Positions 47,264-56,301 of a DNA stretch of 64,000 nt are shown here, in pieces (position 1 is the first letter of the stretch; each line of letters begins with the position of its first letter). Source of the stretch: Citrobacter youngae (GTDB lineage: Bacteria > Pseudomonadota > Gammaproteobacteria > Enterobacterales > Enterobacteriaceae); the NCBI RefSeq assembly GCF_003818115.1, contig NZ_RPOI01000004.1:124001-188000 (forward strand). The letters run 5' to 3'. A model generated the notes under the pieces. That model searched no databases and was not told the origin of the DNA. It saw only the letters and a list, made by a program, of their open reading frames with translations. The translations under genes were made by a program, and so were the position numbers.

Positions 47264-49872
47264 GGCGTCACCTTCACGCTGGTTGAGGACATCCGGCAGC
47301 GCAGACCGGAGATAAGCGGCGTTTTACCGATCATGCTGGCATTGCCATCTAACTGATAGCTCACCTGACAGCGGCTTTCTGCGCCACTGCCCCAAATGAC
47401 GGAGAGCGTACCGCTGTCATCCATGCCGCGCACAAAGGCAATCCCCGCCTGGCCTACGGTGCCGACCGAGCTGCCAGCACTATCCTGCACATCTGCCGCC
47501 AGCGGAATAAACCCGCCATCGTCGCGCGTCAGTTCCAGCATAAACGCTTTACGGGCGTCGGTTTCGATATCCACACGCACCAGCGCCCCGCTGGTCGGCA
47601 CCACGACACCGGTGGTATTACTAATCGCCACATCGTTTTCCATCGTGTCAATATTCAGACCGACGGTGTTTTCCCGGTAGGGACTCAGGCTGGTGACGAC
47701 CATATTGCCAAAACCGTCTATCTGCCCATTGCCCATTGAGGCGGACGCGCCTTTCGCCCCGCTGGCGTGCACCAGCGCCATCGTCGAGTCTGGCGTTAAA
47801 TAGCCGGAGGCCAGCGTCAGCCCGCCGCTGTGCAGCACCACGCCACCGGTTGTACTTAGCGAGTACTGTTGATCGCCGTTAAGCCCCTGCGTCGCCGACA
47901 ATGAGGTGGTACTGTACGCGCCGTTGCGCGTCACCCAACTGCCTATCGTGGTGAGGTCTTCGCTGTCTTTGTTGCGGCTGCTCGTGGTGTTCAGGGAGTA
48001 GTTATACATATTGTCCCGAGAACTCCCTGTCGCCATCGCGCTGACGCTGTCGTTACCTTTAAAGTCGCTACTGCTGTTGACGCTCATACTGGAGAACGGA
48101 CGATAGCCCACGCTGGAGCCTGACCCCAACGGAATAGAGAAACCGAGGTTGATGCTATCGTCTTCTTCGCCAAATTCGTCATAGCTGCGCTGGGCGGAAA
48201 TGCTGTAACTCACGCTCCCCACAGAGTTGCTATAACCTACGGAATACTGCGAGGTATTGCCATCATCGCCCCAATAGCTACGCCAGGTTCCATTCAGATA
48301 AAACGAGCCATAACTTTCACCATTGATAGTCACATCCTGATAGACGTTGGCCTGTATCTCGTTGCGCGTACGTGTATAGGCGTGATACGCCTCCTGCGTC
48401 GTGGTGTTTTTATCGGAAGCATAATTATTCAGCGTATTTTTGAGTGACAGCGCATCGTTCATCGACATGTAGTTTTCAGAGGAAAAACGATAGCCAACCA
48501 CGCTGAAGGTGGTCCCCGTCGCCGTGAAATTTTTGCTGTAGTTAAGGCTGTAGCTCTGCCCTTTTAAGGTACCAACGTCATCGGCGGTGGTTTGTGAGTG
48601 CGTCACGTCGAATGAAAACGCCCCGATACTGGTATTCATTGCCATGCCGAGCATTCCGGCGGTGTATAAGTTTTCTGCCATTTGTACGCCGCCGTAGGCG
48701 GTAAACATATTGCTCAAGCCGTAAGAGGCGGTGGCGACTCCCGCCCACAGGGTTTCATCAACTGTGTCTTTATCCACCGTGCCGATACCGATATCCCAGT
48801 CCACTTCACCAGGACGCAGCAAATGGGCAATAGAGGCATAGGGCATAGAAAATACGCGCGTACTACCGTCAGACTCCTCAACGGTAACATCCAGATCGCT
48901 GCCGTTTTGTGCGGCATAGTAGTCGCTGATGGCGAACGGCCCCGGCGGGACGGTGACCTGCGTAACAATACGACCTTCCTGGCGTACCGTTACTTTGGCA
49001 TTGCTGTTCGCGACGCCGCGAATCACCGGCACATAGCTGTTAGCCGAGGGGTCCATCTGCGCATCGTTGTAAAGGTGCACACCGTCCAGCGAAATGGAAT
49101 CCATCATGTTGGCGTTGGTGCGTACGTCCCCGGCTTCCAGTTTTGCACGCAGCGGCACAATGTCGCGTGCAATAAAAAGATCGTAGCTGCTGTACTCTCC
49201 GCCGTTATCGTTATCCCAGTTGTATGCGCCATTTGAGCGCAAACGCCATGCGCCAAGGTTCAAACCCAACATCAACCCGGAGTAAAAGGTGTCCTGCGTG
49301 GTATTGTCGCTTTTGGAATGCCAGGCGTTGGCGTTATAGGAGAGCAGCGCCATCGGGATCCCAGAATCCCAACGCGAAGGAGGAATATAGCCGGCAGGAT
49401 GACTGACCAGATAGACCTGCGGGATGGTTACATTCAGCTCCTGCGTCAATGGGTCGTAGCGGCTGGAAGACTTCGGCAGGGTGGCGGCCAGATCATAACA
49501 GCCATCCTCATCCTCCTGATTTAGCGACTCGGGATCCACATTGAGCTGTTCCAGCAGCGCATGGGTAAAACACGCCGACGCATAATCCGTATTGTTTTCG
49601 TGAAAAGTCAGCGGAGTTTTGAACATTTCCTTGCCATTAAGGAAAACTTTAACGTTGTATGTTCCGGCAAGAACAGGATTACCACGTGAAAAACGCTTCA
49701 GGTCAAGCTGGCTGCCCGCATCACCCATTAAAAAGGCGTCACTAAACTCCACCATCTCGGTGCTGGCGCTTTCATCGGGCGTACCTTCATCTGCCTGTGC
49801 GGATATCAGCGAAAAAAAGCCAGTCAGAAACGTCGATAAATAAATAGATCGCGATAATCGGCGCACCATCAT
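47260..49872 (-). CDS. fimbrial outer-membrane usher protein
   Basis: Outer-membrane pore that takes chaperone-subunit complexes and exports the growing fibre. 870 residues. Signal peptide to about 27, then the N-terminal periplasmic domain (VEFSDAFLMGDAGSQLDLKRFSRGNPVLAG), a 24-strand barrel with the plug domain near RGVANSNAKVTVRQEGRIVTQVTVPPGPF, and C-terminal domains ending with a Cys pair (ESRCQVSYQLDG ... SGLRCRMSS). Start is uncertain between adjacent ATG, ATG and GTG codons (49872-49864), since AAAAGGGA directly precedes the first. Codons look GC-richer than the subunit genes. Confidence 0.93.
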   Translation of the reverse strand: MMVRRLSRSIYLSTFLTGFFSLISAQADEGTPDESASTEMVEFSDAFLMGDAGSQLDLKRFSRGNPVLAGTYNVKVFLNGKEMFKTPLTFHENNTDYASACFTHALLEQLNVDPESLNQEDEDGCYDLAATLPKSSSRYDPLTQELNVTIPQVYLVSHPAGYIPPSRWDSGIPMALLSYNANAWHSKSDNTTQDTFYSGLMLGLNLGAWRLRSNGAYNWDNDNGGEYSSYDLFIARDIVPLRAKLEAGDVRTNANMMDSISLDGVHLYNDAQMDPSANSYVPVIRGVANSNAKVTVRQEGRIVTQVTVPPGPFAISDYYAAQNGSDLDVTVEESDGSTRVFSMPYASIAHLLRPGEVDWDIGIGTVDKDTVDETLWAGVATASYGLSNMFTAYGGVQMAENLYTAGMLGMAMNTSIGAFSFDVTHSQTTADDVGTLKGQSYSLNYSKNFTATGTTFSVVGYRFSSENYMSMNDALSLKNTLNNYASDKNTTTQEAYHAYTRTRNEIQANVYQDVTINGESYGSFYLNGTWRSYWGDDGNTSQYSVGYSNSVGSVSYSISAQRSYDEFGEEDDSINLGFSIPLGSGSSVGYRPFSSMSVNSSSDFKGNDSVSAMATGSSRDNMYNYSLNTTSSRNKDSEDLTTIGSWVTRNGAYSTTSLSATQGLNGDQQYSLSTTGGVVLHSGGLTLASGYLTPDSTMALVHASGAKGASASMGNGQIDGFGNMVVTSLSPYRENTVGLNIDTMENDVAISNTTGVVVPTSGALVRVDIETDARKAFMLELTRDDGGFIPLAADVQDSAGSSVGTVGQAGIAFVRGMDDSGTLSVIWGSGAESRCQVSYQLDGNASMIGKTPLISGLRCRMSSTSVKVTP

Positions 49873-49912
49873 TCCCTTTTAATTAATAATCCTGTTACTC
49901 TGCGGGTATTTT

Positions 49913-50638
49913 TTATTTAACCGTTTTGACAACTTCCGCATCCGCGCCGTAATCATTCAACGCAACCCATGACACTTTATTAATGGAAGTTGTGGTTAAT
50001 TGCGGTACGACAAAGCGTTCCTCACTAAAAGGGCTCAACATTTTCGGTTTGTAGTCATATTTTTTCGCCCCTGCCCATACCGCGCCACCAATCAGCGAGA
50101 GATAATAAGGCGATTCATTTTTCAGGACGATCGCCACGTTACCCGCGTCATTAACCAGCGACCACTTAACATTATTTAAACCATCAATAAAACTGCCCTT
50201 CAGTGAGGCCGGACGATAAAAGAATTTAATCCGCGAACGTAAAGCCAGATTAAGCTTGCTTTTCCCTTCCGCATTCTTATCTTTAGGTGGAATTTCCAGC
50301 ACGTTAAACCAAAAAATACTCTCTTTATCCTGCGCTAACGCCTGACCGGTCCAGGTAATACGCACACTCTGGCCTTTTTGTGGATCAAGACGCGAGACGG
50401 GGGGAGTGACAATAAACGGTAGCTTCATTTTGGCCGGGTCGCCGTTTTCATTACCATCATCCAGCCAGGATTGGACCAATAAAGGCGACTTACCCTCATT
50501 GACCATTTTCACCGTTACTTCTTTCGCCGATTCAGGGTAAATAACCCGCGTTCCCTGAATCACCACGCTGGCCAGTGATGAGGTTGTAGTAAGCGTCATT
50601 AAACACGCAATAAATAACGAACATGAATACCTTTTCAT
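49913..50638 (-). CDS. periplasmic fimbrial chaperone
   Basis: PapD/FimC-type chaperone, 241 residues. Signal peptide MKRYSCSLFIACLMTLTTTSSLA, then SVVIQGTRVIYPESAKEVTVKMVNEG with the conserved Arg of the subunit carboxylate-anchoring site, LPFIVTPPVSRLDPQKGQSVRI and the signature FWFNVLEIPPK near 110-120. The second anchoring Lys is expected in RSRIKFFYRP. It sits between the pilins (79 bp downstream of the fourth) and the usher (40 bp upstream). Confidence 0.93.
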   Translation of the reverse strand: MKRYSCSLFIACLMTLTTTSSLASVVIQGTRVIYPESAKEVTVKMVNEGKSPLLVQSWLDDGNENGDPAKMKLPFIVTPPVSRLDPQKGQSVRITWTGQALAQDKESIFWFNVLEIPPKDKNAEGKSKLNLALRSRIKFFYRPASLKGSFIDGLNNVKWSLVNDAGNVAIVLKNESPYYLSLIGGAVWAGAKKYDYKPKMLSPFSEERFVVPQLTTTSINKVSWVALNDYGADAEVVKTVK

Positions 50639-50717
50639 ATAAATCCCTTTGACAGAAACAATATTTTTACACTATGTAAATCTGATATATAAACCAAACA
50701 AATATATTTTAGCTATT

Positions 50718-51314
50718 TTATTCAACATTAATAATTACGGTAGCATCGGCAGTAACAATGCCCGCGCCGGGCGTACCGTAGGCGATATAACCAACGGAAT
50801 AGGTTGACGCCCAGTTATAGCAACCTTCCTCATCGTCAGATAATCTATAACAGCTCCCGGAGCTTACATATTCGTAATCTTTTCGGCTACCCGTCTGGAA
50901 ATTCACGACTGAGCCCGGTGGTGTTGATTGATCCTGTACCAGGAAACCAACGTTTACCGCGCCTGATAAGGTAGTATTTTTTAGCGCATAGGTTGCAGGG
51001 TCGGTCTCTCCGCTCGTCACCCAACGAATATTCGGCTGATAGGCCTCGGCATGAGTGCACTCAGAACGTATAGCGAAATTCTTTTGATGCAGCGCGCCTG
51101 AAGTCGCCCCCTGAAGTTCCTTCAGGGAAGCCGTCTCTAACGCAATAGTGGTGCTGCTCACGCCATCCACCTCGACCCATACTTTACATTGTGTGGGTAT
51201 AGGGTCGACGAAAGCCGAAACAACAATTTCAGGCGTCTGTATCGTGTCGTCAATCGTCACGGTGCCATAAGCACTGAAGGCCAGCAGAGAAAAAAGGAAT
51301 GATAAATATTTCAT
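50718..51314 (-). CDS. fimbrial subunit (fourth pilin of operon)
   Basis: 198 residues. Signal peptide MKYLSFLFSLLAFSAYGT. Cys in PIPTQCKVWVEVDG and FAIRSECTHAEAY (near 42 and 84) match the pilin disulfide, plus a second pair SSGSCYRLSDDEEGCYNWA near 153-168. Ends GIVTADATVIINVE. Similar in layout to the three preceding pilins: SVGYIAYGTPG corresponds to VGYMPYGVPE and VGVVPYGVNV in the neighbours. Starts 12 bp after the preceding subunit with GGGGAAG as ribosome site. Confidence 0.82.
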   Translation of the reverse strand: MKYLSFLFSLLAFSAYGTVTIDDTIQTPEIVVSAFVDPIPTQCKVWVEVDGVSSTTIALETASLKELQGATSGALHQKNFAIRSECTHAEAYQPNIRWVTSGETDPATYALKNTTLSGAVNVGFLVQDQSTPPGSVVNFQTGSRKDYEYVSSGSCYRLSDDEEGCYNWASTYSVGYIAYGTPGAGIVTADATVIINVE

Positions 51315-51326
51315 TTTCTTCCCCGA

Positions 51327-51869
51327 TTACTGAAATGTGGCTGTAAACATAATAGAAGCTTGCAGGCCACCGTAGTTCACGTTCACACCGTAAGGCACAA
51401 CCCCCACGATAAAATTAAAATCAGCCCTTTTTACATCGCCATCCTGGACAAGGGTCTGCGTATTTTCCACTGTGCTAAAATCAATCATCATATTCTGATC
51501 GGTATCTTTAAAAACGAAGCCAAACTGATTATTTCTATCTTCAGATTTTATTGCGAGGGTGGCGGCATCAACCTCCTGCGATGTACTTATTTTTCCGGTC
51601 ACTACTGACGCCTTATACCCGGACGGGCAGGAAACGCGGAAATAATACTCTCCCATTTTCGATAACCACCTAATATCGCCTATGGCTGGCATAGTATTGA
51701 CCTCGAGGCTCAAATAAATAAGACTATATACGCCTGCCCAATTGTAAAGTTCCACCTTACAAGTTAACTCCGTCACCCGACCGGTAAATTCATATTCCAG
51801 CGTATCAGCAGCACGCGCTGAATTAACCCACGTCAGCCCAGAAAGCAGCAGAACAATTAATTTATTCAC
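51327..51869 (-). CDS. fimbrial subunit (third pilin of operon), GTG start
   Basis: 180 residues from GTG ending at 51869, placed seven bases after CGGAG, giving signal peptide VNKLIVLLLSGLTWVNSARA. An ATG six codons upstream lies before that ribosome site and overlaps the preceding gene. Pilin Cys in VTELTCKVELYNWAG and YYFRVSCPSGYKA, ending GGLQASIMFTATFQ. Long with FNFIVGVVPYGVNV near the C-terminus, as in the neighbours. Role as minor shaft or regulator of assembly is unknown. Confidence 0.8.
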   Translation of the reverse strand: MNKLIVLLLSGLTWVNSARAADTLEYEFTGRVTELTCKVELYNWAGVYSLIYLSLEVNTMPAIGDIRWLSKMGEYYFRVSCPSGYKASVVTGKISTSQEVDAATLAIKSEDRNNQFGFVFKDTDQNMMIDFSTVENTQTLVQDGDVKRADFNFIVGVVPYGVNVNYGGLQASIMFTATFQ

Positions 51870-51879
51870 AGACGCTCCG

Positions 51880-52431
51880 TCAGGCATAGGTCAGGGTAAA
51901 GGTCGCTGCCGCATGTACATCACCTTTTTCCGGCACACCATAAGGCATATAACCCACTTCAAACTTAAATGAGGCGCTGTTCTCATTGCTAAAAGCTAAC
52001 GTGAACTGCTGCGTTGCACTGAAATCAACAACAGTATCGGTAATTTTATCTTTAATTTGTAGGCCGACATATTTTGCGCCAGTCGTATCGGTAATCGTAT
52101 TTTTTAAATGAGCAGAAACATTGGAACCTTCGATCTCCCCGTCAGTGGTAAATTTGCCCGTCACTTCATGCCACCCGGAAGGCGTGGAACAACTGATATT
52201 AATGGTAAATTCCTTCGGCGAAACAGGAAAGCTTCGTGCATCAAGTAATGCCTGTGTGGTCACCTCCTCCAACGCTATCGAAGTACCGTCTCCCGGCGTT
52301 TGTACGGTACAGGTCGTTTTATAAATACTCCCCCGTACGATAAATTCGGCACCGGTATTAGCAAAAGATATTTGCCCGCTTAACAACCCGAATATCATCA
52401 GGAGCAACAATAACGGTTTTCCTTTACGCAT
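51880..52431 (-). CDS. fimbrial subunit (second pilin of operon)
   Basis: 183 residues. Signal peptide MRKGKPLLLLLMIFGLLSGQISFA, then NTGAEFIVRGSIYKTTCTVQTPGDG and INISCSTPSGWHE (pilin Cys pair near 41 and 79), and C-terminal FKFEVGYMPYGVPEKGDVHAAATFTLTYA-type ending (last part AAATFTLTYA). The gene follows the first pilin by 60 bp that include a terminator-like hairpin, and its own start follows AGGAGGGAGT. Confidence 0.83.
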   Translation of the reverse strand: MRKGKPLLLLLMIFGLLSGQISFANTGAEFIVRGSIYKTTCTVQTPGDGTSIALEEVTTQALLDARSFPVSPKEFTINISCSTPSGWHEVTGKFTTDGEIEGSNVSAHLKNTITDTTGAKYVGLQIKDKITDTVVDFSATQQFTLAFSNENSASFKFEVGYMPYGVPEKGDVHAAATFTLTYA

Positions 52432-52450
52432 ACTCCCTCCTTTCAGGACG

Positions 52451-52474
52451 AAAAGCAGGGTTCAACGACCCTGC
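52451..52474 (-). terminator. intercistronic hairpin after first pilin
   Basis: Reading leftward: GCAGGGT (52474-52468), loop CGTTGA, ACCCTGC (52461-52455), TTTT (52454-52451). A 7-bp GC-rich stem with a short T run between the first and second pilin genes. Likely a partial terminator or mRNA-protecting hairpin that raises first-pilin expression relative to the rest. Confidence 0.65.
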
Positions 52475-52491
52475 CTGGTATTATTTTGATA

Positions 52492-53061
52492 TTACTGATA
52501 CGTTGCGATAAACATGGCGTCAGCCGCCACCAGACCGCCGCTGACAGTACCGGTTTTCAGGTAGCCGACGTTGTAGTTAAACAGCATTGGCGCCGCAGTA
52601 TCGATCACTTTCGCCTGGCGATCCGCGGTGGTAAACGTCTGGACTGCATTGCTGCTGTCTTTGTTTTGCACCTGGAAACCAACCCCTTGCGCACCCGCAG
52701 CAGAAACGTCGGTGTTATCCAGCGCAGAAGTGCTGGCATTAACCGCTGTACCTTTTGCCGCCGCCAGATAGCCTGTTACAGTGGCATAGCTCGCACCGGT
52801 AATTTTGTCTTTAGCGCCCTGAGCAGTACAATCCAGAGAGACAGTGAAGTCTTTTTTCATTACCGAGTCAGTGGTGGCTGCCGTTACGGTTTTAACGTCA
52901 GTCGGATCCAGTTGCACTGAAGTTCCTCCCCCTAAAAGCTCCGCCGTACAGATATTAGTCTGCACTTCACCTGCAAAATGAATATCCGCAGAGTCCTGAT
53001 CGCCCGCAAAAGCGCTTCCTGCAAATGCCATAGCAATGGCTGCAATAGTGAATTTTTTCAT
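52492..53061 (-). CDS. probable major fimbrial subunit
   Basis: 189 residues, first gene of the operon. Signal peptide MKKFTIAAIAMAFAGSAFA, mature from GDQDSADIHFAGEVQT. Pilin disulfide Cys38 and Cys78 (TNICTAELLGG, SLDCTAQGAK). Ala/Thr/Val-rich composition (AAATTDSV, AAKGTAVNAST) typical of an abundant shaft pilin, ending GGLVAADAMFIATYQ. Start ending at 53061 follows CCAAGGGAAAAAA; the frame extends 11 codons upstream. Major role is inferred from first position, composition and the downstream hairpin. Confidence 0.85.
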   Translation of the reverse strand: MKKFTIAAIAMAFAGSAFAGDQDSADIHFAGEVQTNICTAELLGGGTSVQLDPTDVKTVTAATTDSVMKKDFTVSLDCTAQGAKDKITGASYATVTGYLAAAKGTAVNASTSALDNTDVSAAGAQGVGFQVQNKDSSNAVQTFTTADRQAKVIDTAAPMLFNYNVGYLKTGTVSGGLVAADAMFIATYQ

Positions 53062-53434
53062 TTTTTTCCCTTGGTGATAAATATCCAATACCATAATTTA
53101 TGGTGTCTGCATTCCTGCCAGAGGTAATGCGATAAAATTATATCCCAAGTGAAGAGACACTATGTGCCAGAAAACATCATCAGATTTATTTTTAGGAAAA
53201 CATCAATATAAAATAATTATCAATTAATAAATAAAATAACACCGCCAAATAATTAAAAATAAACTTCAAACAGATATATTAATTTTAAAATTATATAATC
53301 AACCAGATACTTTATGAATATACGTTATCGGTAATTTATCCGATAATATTAGATGAACCAGTAAATATTCCCACTATAATATTTCGTCCTGGACAATCAT
53401 TCTTTATATCGCATCAGAATGCCAGGACGTGTAT
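53062..53434 (-). promoter_or_regulatory. AT-rich upstream region of fimbrial operon
   Basis: 373 bp between amiC and the fimbrial operon. The middle (53170-53320) is very AT-rich with many A/T tracts, the kind of sequence bound by H-NS. Two inverted repeats are visible: TTATCGG/CCGATAA (53325-53331, 53340-53346) and, just after the amiC stop, CGTCCTGG/CCAGGACG (53385-53392, 53422-53429) with an inner CATTCT/AGAATG. The latter may be the amiC 3-prime hairpin, though it lacks a T run. No gene is visible. Confidence 0.6.
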
Positions 53435-54688
53435 TTATCCCCTTCTCGCCAGCGTCGCCCCATCGGCAAAGTAGGCTTTAATCCCCGCCAGAATCGACTC
53501 TGCCACTTCCTGCTGGAAGGTCGCCGTTTTGAGTTTGCGCTCTTCCTCAACGTTACTGATAAACGCTGTTTCTACCAGAATGGACGGGATATCCGGCGCT
53601 TTTAGCACCGCAAACCCGGCCTGTTCAACCTGATTCTTATGCAGGTTGTTGATTTTACCAAGCTTATTCAATACCGCTTTACCAAACTTCAGGCTGTCGG
53701 CGATGGTCAGCGACTGCACCATGTCGAACATGGTGTGGTCGACGTAACGGTCACCGCTCTTACTGACGCCACCAATGAGATCCGAGGCGTTCTGGGTCTG
53801 CGCCAGATATTTCGCTGCGGTACTGGTCGCGCCTTTGGTCGAGAGCGCAAACACTGAAGAACCGCTGGGTTGTCGACTGGTAAAGGCATCGGCGTGAATC
53901 GAGACAAACAGGTCTGCACGCTGCTTCTGCGCTTTCGCCACGCGGACTTTAAGCGGAATGAAGATATCTTCATTTCGTGTCATAAAGACCTTCATGTTGC
54001 CCTCTTTCTCTATGAGGGCTCGCAGACGGCGGGCAATCTGCAGCACCACATCCTTTTCACGCGTCTTGTATTTCCCCACCGCACCGGAGTCTTCTCCGCC
54101 GTGGCCTGGATCCAACATAATGACAATGGGACGATCGCGCCCCGCTTTACCCGGCTGCGGGCCACTTTGTGCAGGTGGCACCTGTTTATCCAGATCGCCC
54201 TTGTTGTAATCTTCCAGCAATGCCAGCAGCGGGTCCTGAACGTCCTGGGCATTCGCGGGATAGAGATCCATCACCAGACGCTCTTTAAAGCCTGCCACCG
54301 GAGCCAGGGCAAAAAGTTGCGGCTTCACATTCTGTTTCAGCTCGAACACCATCCGCACGGTTTGTGGATCAAACTGGCCTACGCGCGCCGACTTAATATA
54401 CGGGTCGTCAGGACGAATCTGCGCTCCCATGCCCTTGAGCACCGAGTTCAGATTAACGTCTTCAATATCCACAACCACACGCTCAGGATTACTCAGGGCA
54501 AACTGTTTGTATTTCAGCAGACGGTTAGATTCTACCGTGACGCGGGTATAGCTGGATGCAGGCCAGATGCGCACCGCAACGACCTGACTCGTGGCTGCCA
54601 GACCAACCTGGCTGACGCTTAAAAGCCACATAGCACCCGCACCTTTCAGTAAACGGCGGCGACTGATTGCTGAGTTGGATCCCGACAT
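53435..54688 (-). CDS. amiC: N-acetylmuramoyl-L-alanine amidase AmiC
   Basis: Periplasmic zinc amidase that splits septal peptidoglycan for daughter cell separation; recruited to the division ring and activated by NlpD. 417 residues. The signal is of Tat type: [16 protein letters not shown] (residues 9-24) with the twin arginine. The AMIN domain (about 40-150) targets it to the septum. The Amidase_3 domain has [15 protein letters not shown] near 195-209, MTRNED near 245, SIHADAFTS near 270 and the Glu in [10 protein letters not shown] near 378. Start ending at 54688 is the E. coli start. Confidence 0.97.
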   Translation of the reverse strand: MSGSNSAISRRRLLKGAGAMWLLSVSQVGLAATSQVVAVRIWPASSYTRVTVESNRLLKYKQFALSNPERVVVDIEDVNLNSVLKGMGAQIRPDDPYIKSARVGQFDPQTVRMVFELKQNVKPQLFALAPVAGFKERLVMDLYPANAQDVQDPLLALLEDYNKGDLDKQVPPAQSGPQPGKAGRDRPIVIMLDPGHGGEDSGAVGKYKTREKDVVLQIARRLRALIEKEGNMKVFMTRNEDIFIPLKVRVAKAQKQRADLFVSIHADAFTSRQPSGSSVFALSTKGATSTAAKYLAQTQNASDLIGGVSKSGDRYVDHTMFDMVQSLTIADSLKFGKAVLNKLGKINNLHKNQVEQAGFAVLKAPDIPSILVETAFISNVEEERKLKTATFQQEVAESILAGIKAYFADGATLARRG

Positions 54689-54872
54689 GCTTCTCCCGAG
54701 CAAAAGAAATCTGTATTGAGGTAATACGTAAAACGTCCGAATTGACCGGAAACTTTAGCGAATGACGCATAATCTGTCATCTATAAAAGGGTAAACATTC
54801 TTTTTATATTCACAGTATTACTGATAAAAATCTTCGGTATGGGTAAAAATTACGCTTGCGCACAGAACCAAA

Positions 54873-54911
54873 ACAGAATAAAAATACACAAATTACGAAT
54901 AATAATGCAAT
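54873..54911. promoter_or_regulatory. tandem ARG boxes upstream of argA
   Basis: Two 18-bp ArgR half-operators, ACAGAATAAAAATACACA (54873-54890) and TACGAATAATAATGCAAT (54894-54911), separated by 3 bp. Each matches WnTGAATWWWWATTCAnW at most positions. The 3-bp spacing is the standard ArgR hexamer arrangement. They end 12 bp before the argA start codon. Confidence 0.8.
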
Positions 54912-54922
54912 GAGGGTGTGCC

Positions 54923-56254
54923 GTGGTGAAGGAGCGTAGAACCGAACTGGTACAGGGATTCCGCCATTCTGTTCCCTATATCAATACCCATCGGGGAAAA
55001 ACGTTTGTCATTATGCTGGGCGGCGAAGCCATCGAGCATGAAAACTTTTCCAGTATCGTCAATGACATTGGTCTTCTTCATAGCCTCGGCATCCGCCTGG
55101 TCGTGGTCTATGGCGCACGACCGCAGATTGATGCCAATCTTGCGGCGCATCATCATGAGCCGGTGTACCACAAAAACACGCGCGTCACCGATGCGAAAAC
55201 GCTGGAGCTGGTCAAACAGGCTGCAGGGCTACTTCAGCTTGATATTACCGCCCGCCTGTCGATGAGCCTGAATAATACGCCATTGCAGGGTGCACACATC
55301 AATGTGGTCAGCGGTAATTTTATTATCTCCCAGCCGCTGGGCGTTGATGACGGCGTAGATTACTGCCATAGCGGGCGTATTCGTCGCATCGATGAAGATG
55401 CCATTCACCGCCAGTTAGATAGCGGCGCGATTGTGTTGATGGGCCCGGTCGCCGTTTCCGTCACTGGTGAGAGCTTTAATCTGACGTCAGAAGAGGTCGC
55501 CACGCAGCTGGCGATCAAACTGAAAGCAGAAAAGATGATCGGTTTTTGCTCGTCTCAGGGTGTCACCAACGATGATGGCGATATTATTTCCGAACTGTTC
55601 CCCAACGAGGCCCAGGCACGCGTTGAAGCACAGGAAGAGATCGGCGATTACAGCTCTGGCACCGTGCGCTTCCTGCGTGGTGCGGTCAAAGCCTGTCGCA
55701 GTGGGGTACGTCGCTGCCATCTGATTAGCTATCAGGAAGACGGTGCGCTGTTGCAGGAACTGTTCTCACGCGATGGGATAGGGACGCAAATCGTGATGGA
55801 GAGTGCCGAGCAGATCCGTCGCGCCACCATCAATGATATCGGCGGGATTCTGGAGCTGATCCGCCCGCTGGAGCAGCAAGGTATTCTGGTTCGTCGCTCC
55901 CGCGAGCAGCTGGAAATGGAGATCGACAAGTTCACCATTATTCAGCGCGATAACCTGACCATCGCCTGTGCCGCCCTGTACCCCTTCCCGGAAGAAAGAA
56001 TTGGCGAAATGGCCTGCGTGGCGGTACACCCTGACTATCGAAGCTCTTCGCGCGGCGAAGTTTTGCTGGAGCGGATCGCCGTGCAAGCCCGGCAAATGGG
56101 GCTTAGCAAGCTGTTCGTGCTGACCACGCGCAGCATTCACTGGTTCCAGGAGCGTGGCTTCACGCCGGTGGATATCGACCTGCTGCCGGAAAGCAAAAAA
56201 GAGATGTACAACTATCAGCGACGGTCAAAAGTGCTGATGGCGGATTTGGGGTAG
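54923..56254 (+). CDS. argA: N-acetylglutamate synthase
   Basis: Acetyl-CoA:glutamate N-acetyltransferase, first step of arginine synthesis, feedback-inhibited by arginine. 443 residues. The N-terminal amino-acid-kinase-like domain (about 1-280) starts [21 protein letters not shown] [16 protein letters not shown] and has [14 protein letters not shown]. The C-terminal GNAT domain (about 296-443) has [22 protein letters not shown] with the acetyl-CoA loop. Translation starts at GTG (54923), with a second GTG following, after GAGGGTGTGCC. ArgR tandem boxes lie just upstream. Confidence 0.96.
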   Translation: MVKERRTELVQGFRHSVPYINTHRGKTFVIMLGGEAIEHENFSSIVNDIGLLHSLGIRLVVVYGARPQIDANLAAHHHEPVYHKNTRVTDAKTLELVKQAAGLLQLDITARLSMSLNNTPLQGAHINVVSGNFIISQPLGVDDGVDYCHSGRIRRIDEDAIHRQLDSGAIVLMGPVAVSVTGESFNLTSEEVATQLAIKLKAEKMIGFCSSQGVTNDDGDIISELFPNEAQARVEAQEEIGDYSSGTVRFLRGAVKACRSGVRRCHLISYQEDGALLQELFSRDGIGTQIVMESAEQIRRATINDIGGILELIRPLEQQGILVRRSREQLEMEIDKFTIIQRDNLTIACAALYPFPEERIGEMACVAVHPDYRSSSRGEVLLERIAVQARQMGLSKLFVLTTRSIHWFQERGFTPVDIDLLPESKKEMYNYQRRSKVLMADLG

Positions 56255-56261
56255 TGGTCGT

Positions 56262-56298
56262 TGCCGGATGCGGCATAAATGCCTTATCCGGCCAACAA
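56262..56298. repeat. REP unit between argA and recD
   Basis: TTGCCGGATGCGGCATAAATGCCTTATCCGGCCAACA, a single REP palindrome between convergent stop codons. Confidence 0.85.
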
Positions 56299-56301
56299 AT
56301 G

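Noticed and set aside
53385..53429. Invertible promoter element for the fimbrial operon
   Set aside because: The inverted repeats are too close (about 30 bp apart) to hold a promoter segment, and no recombinase gene is nearby; kept only as a low-level observation.
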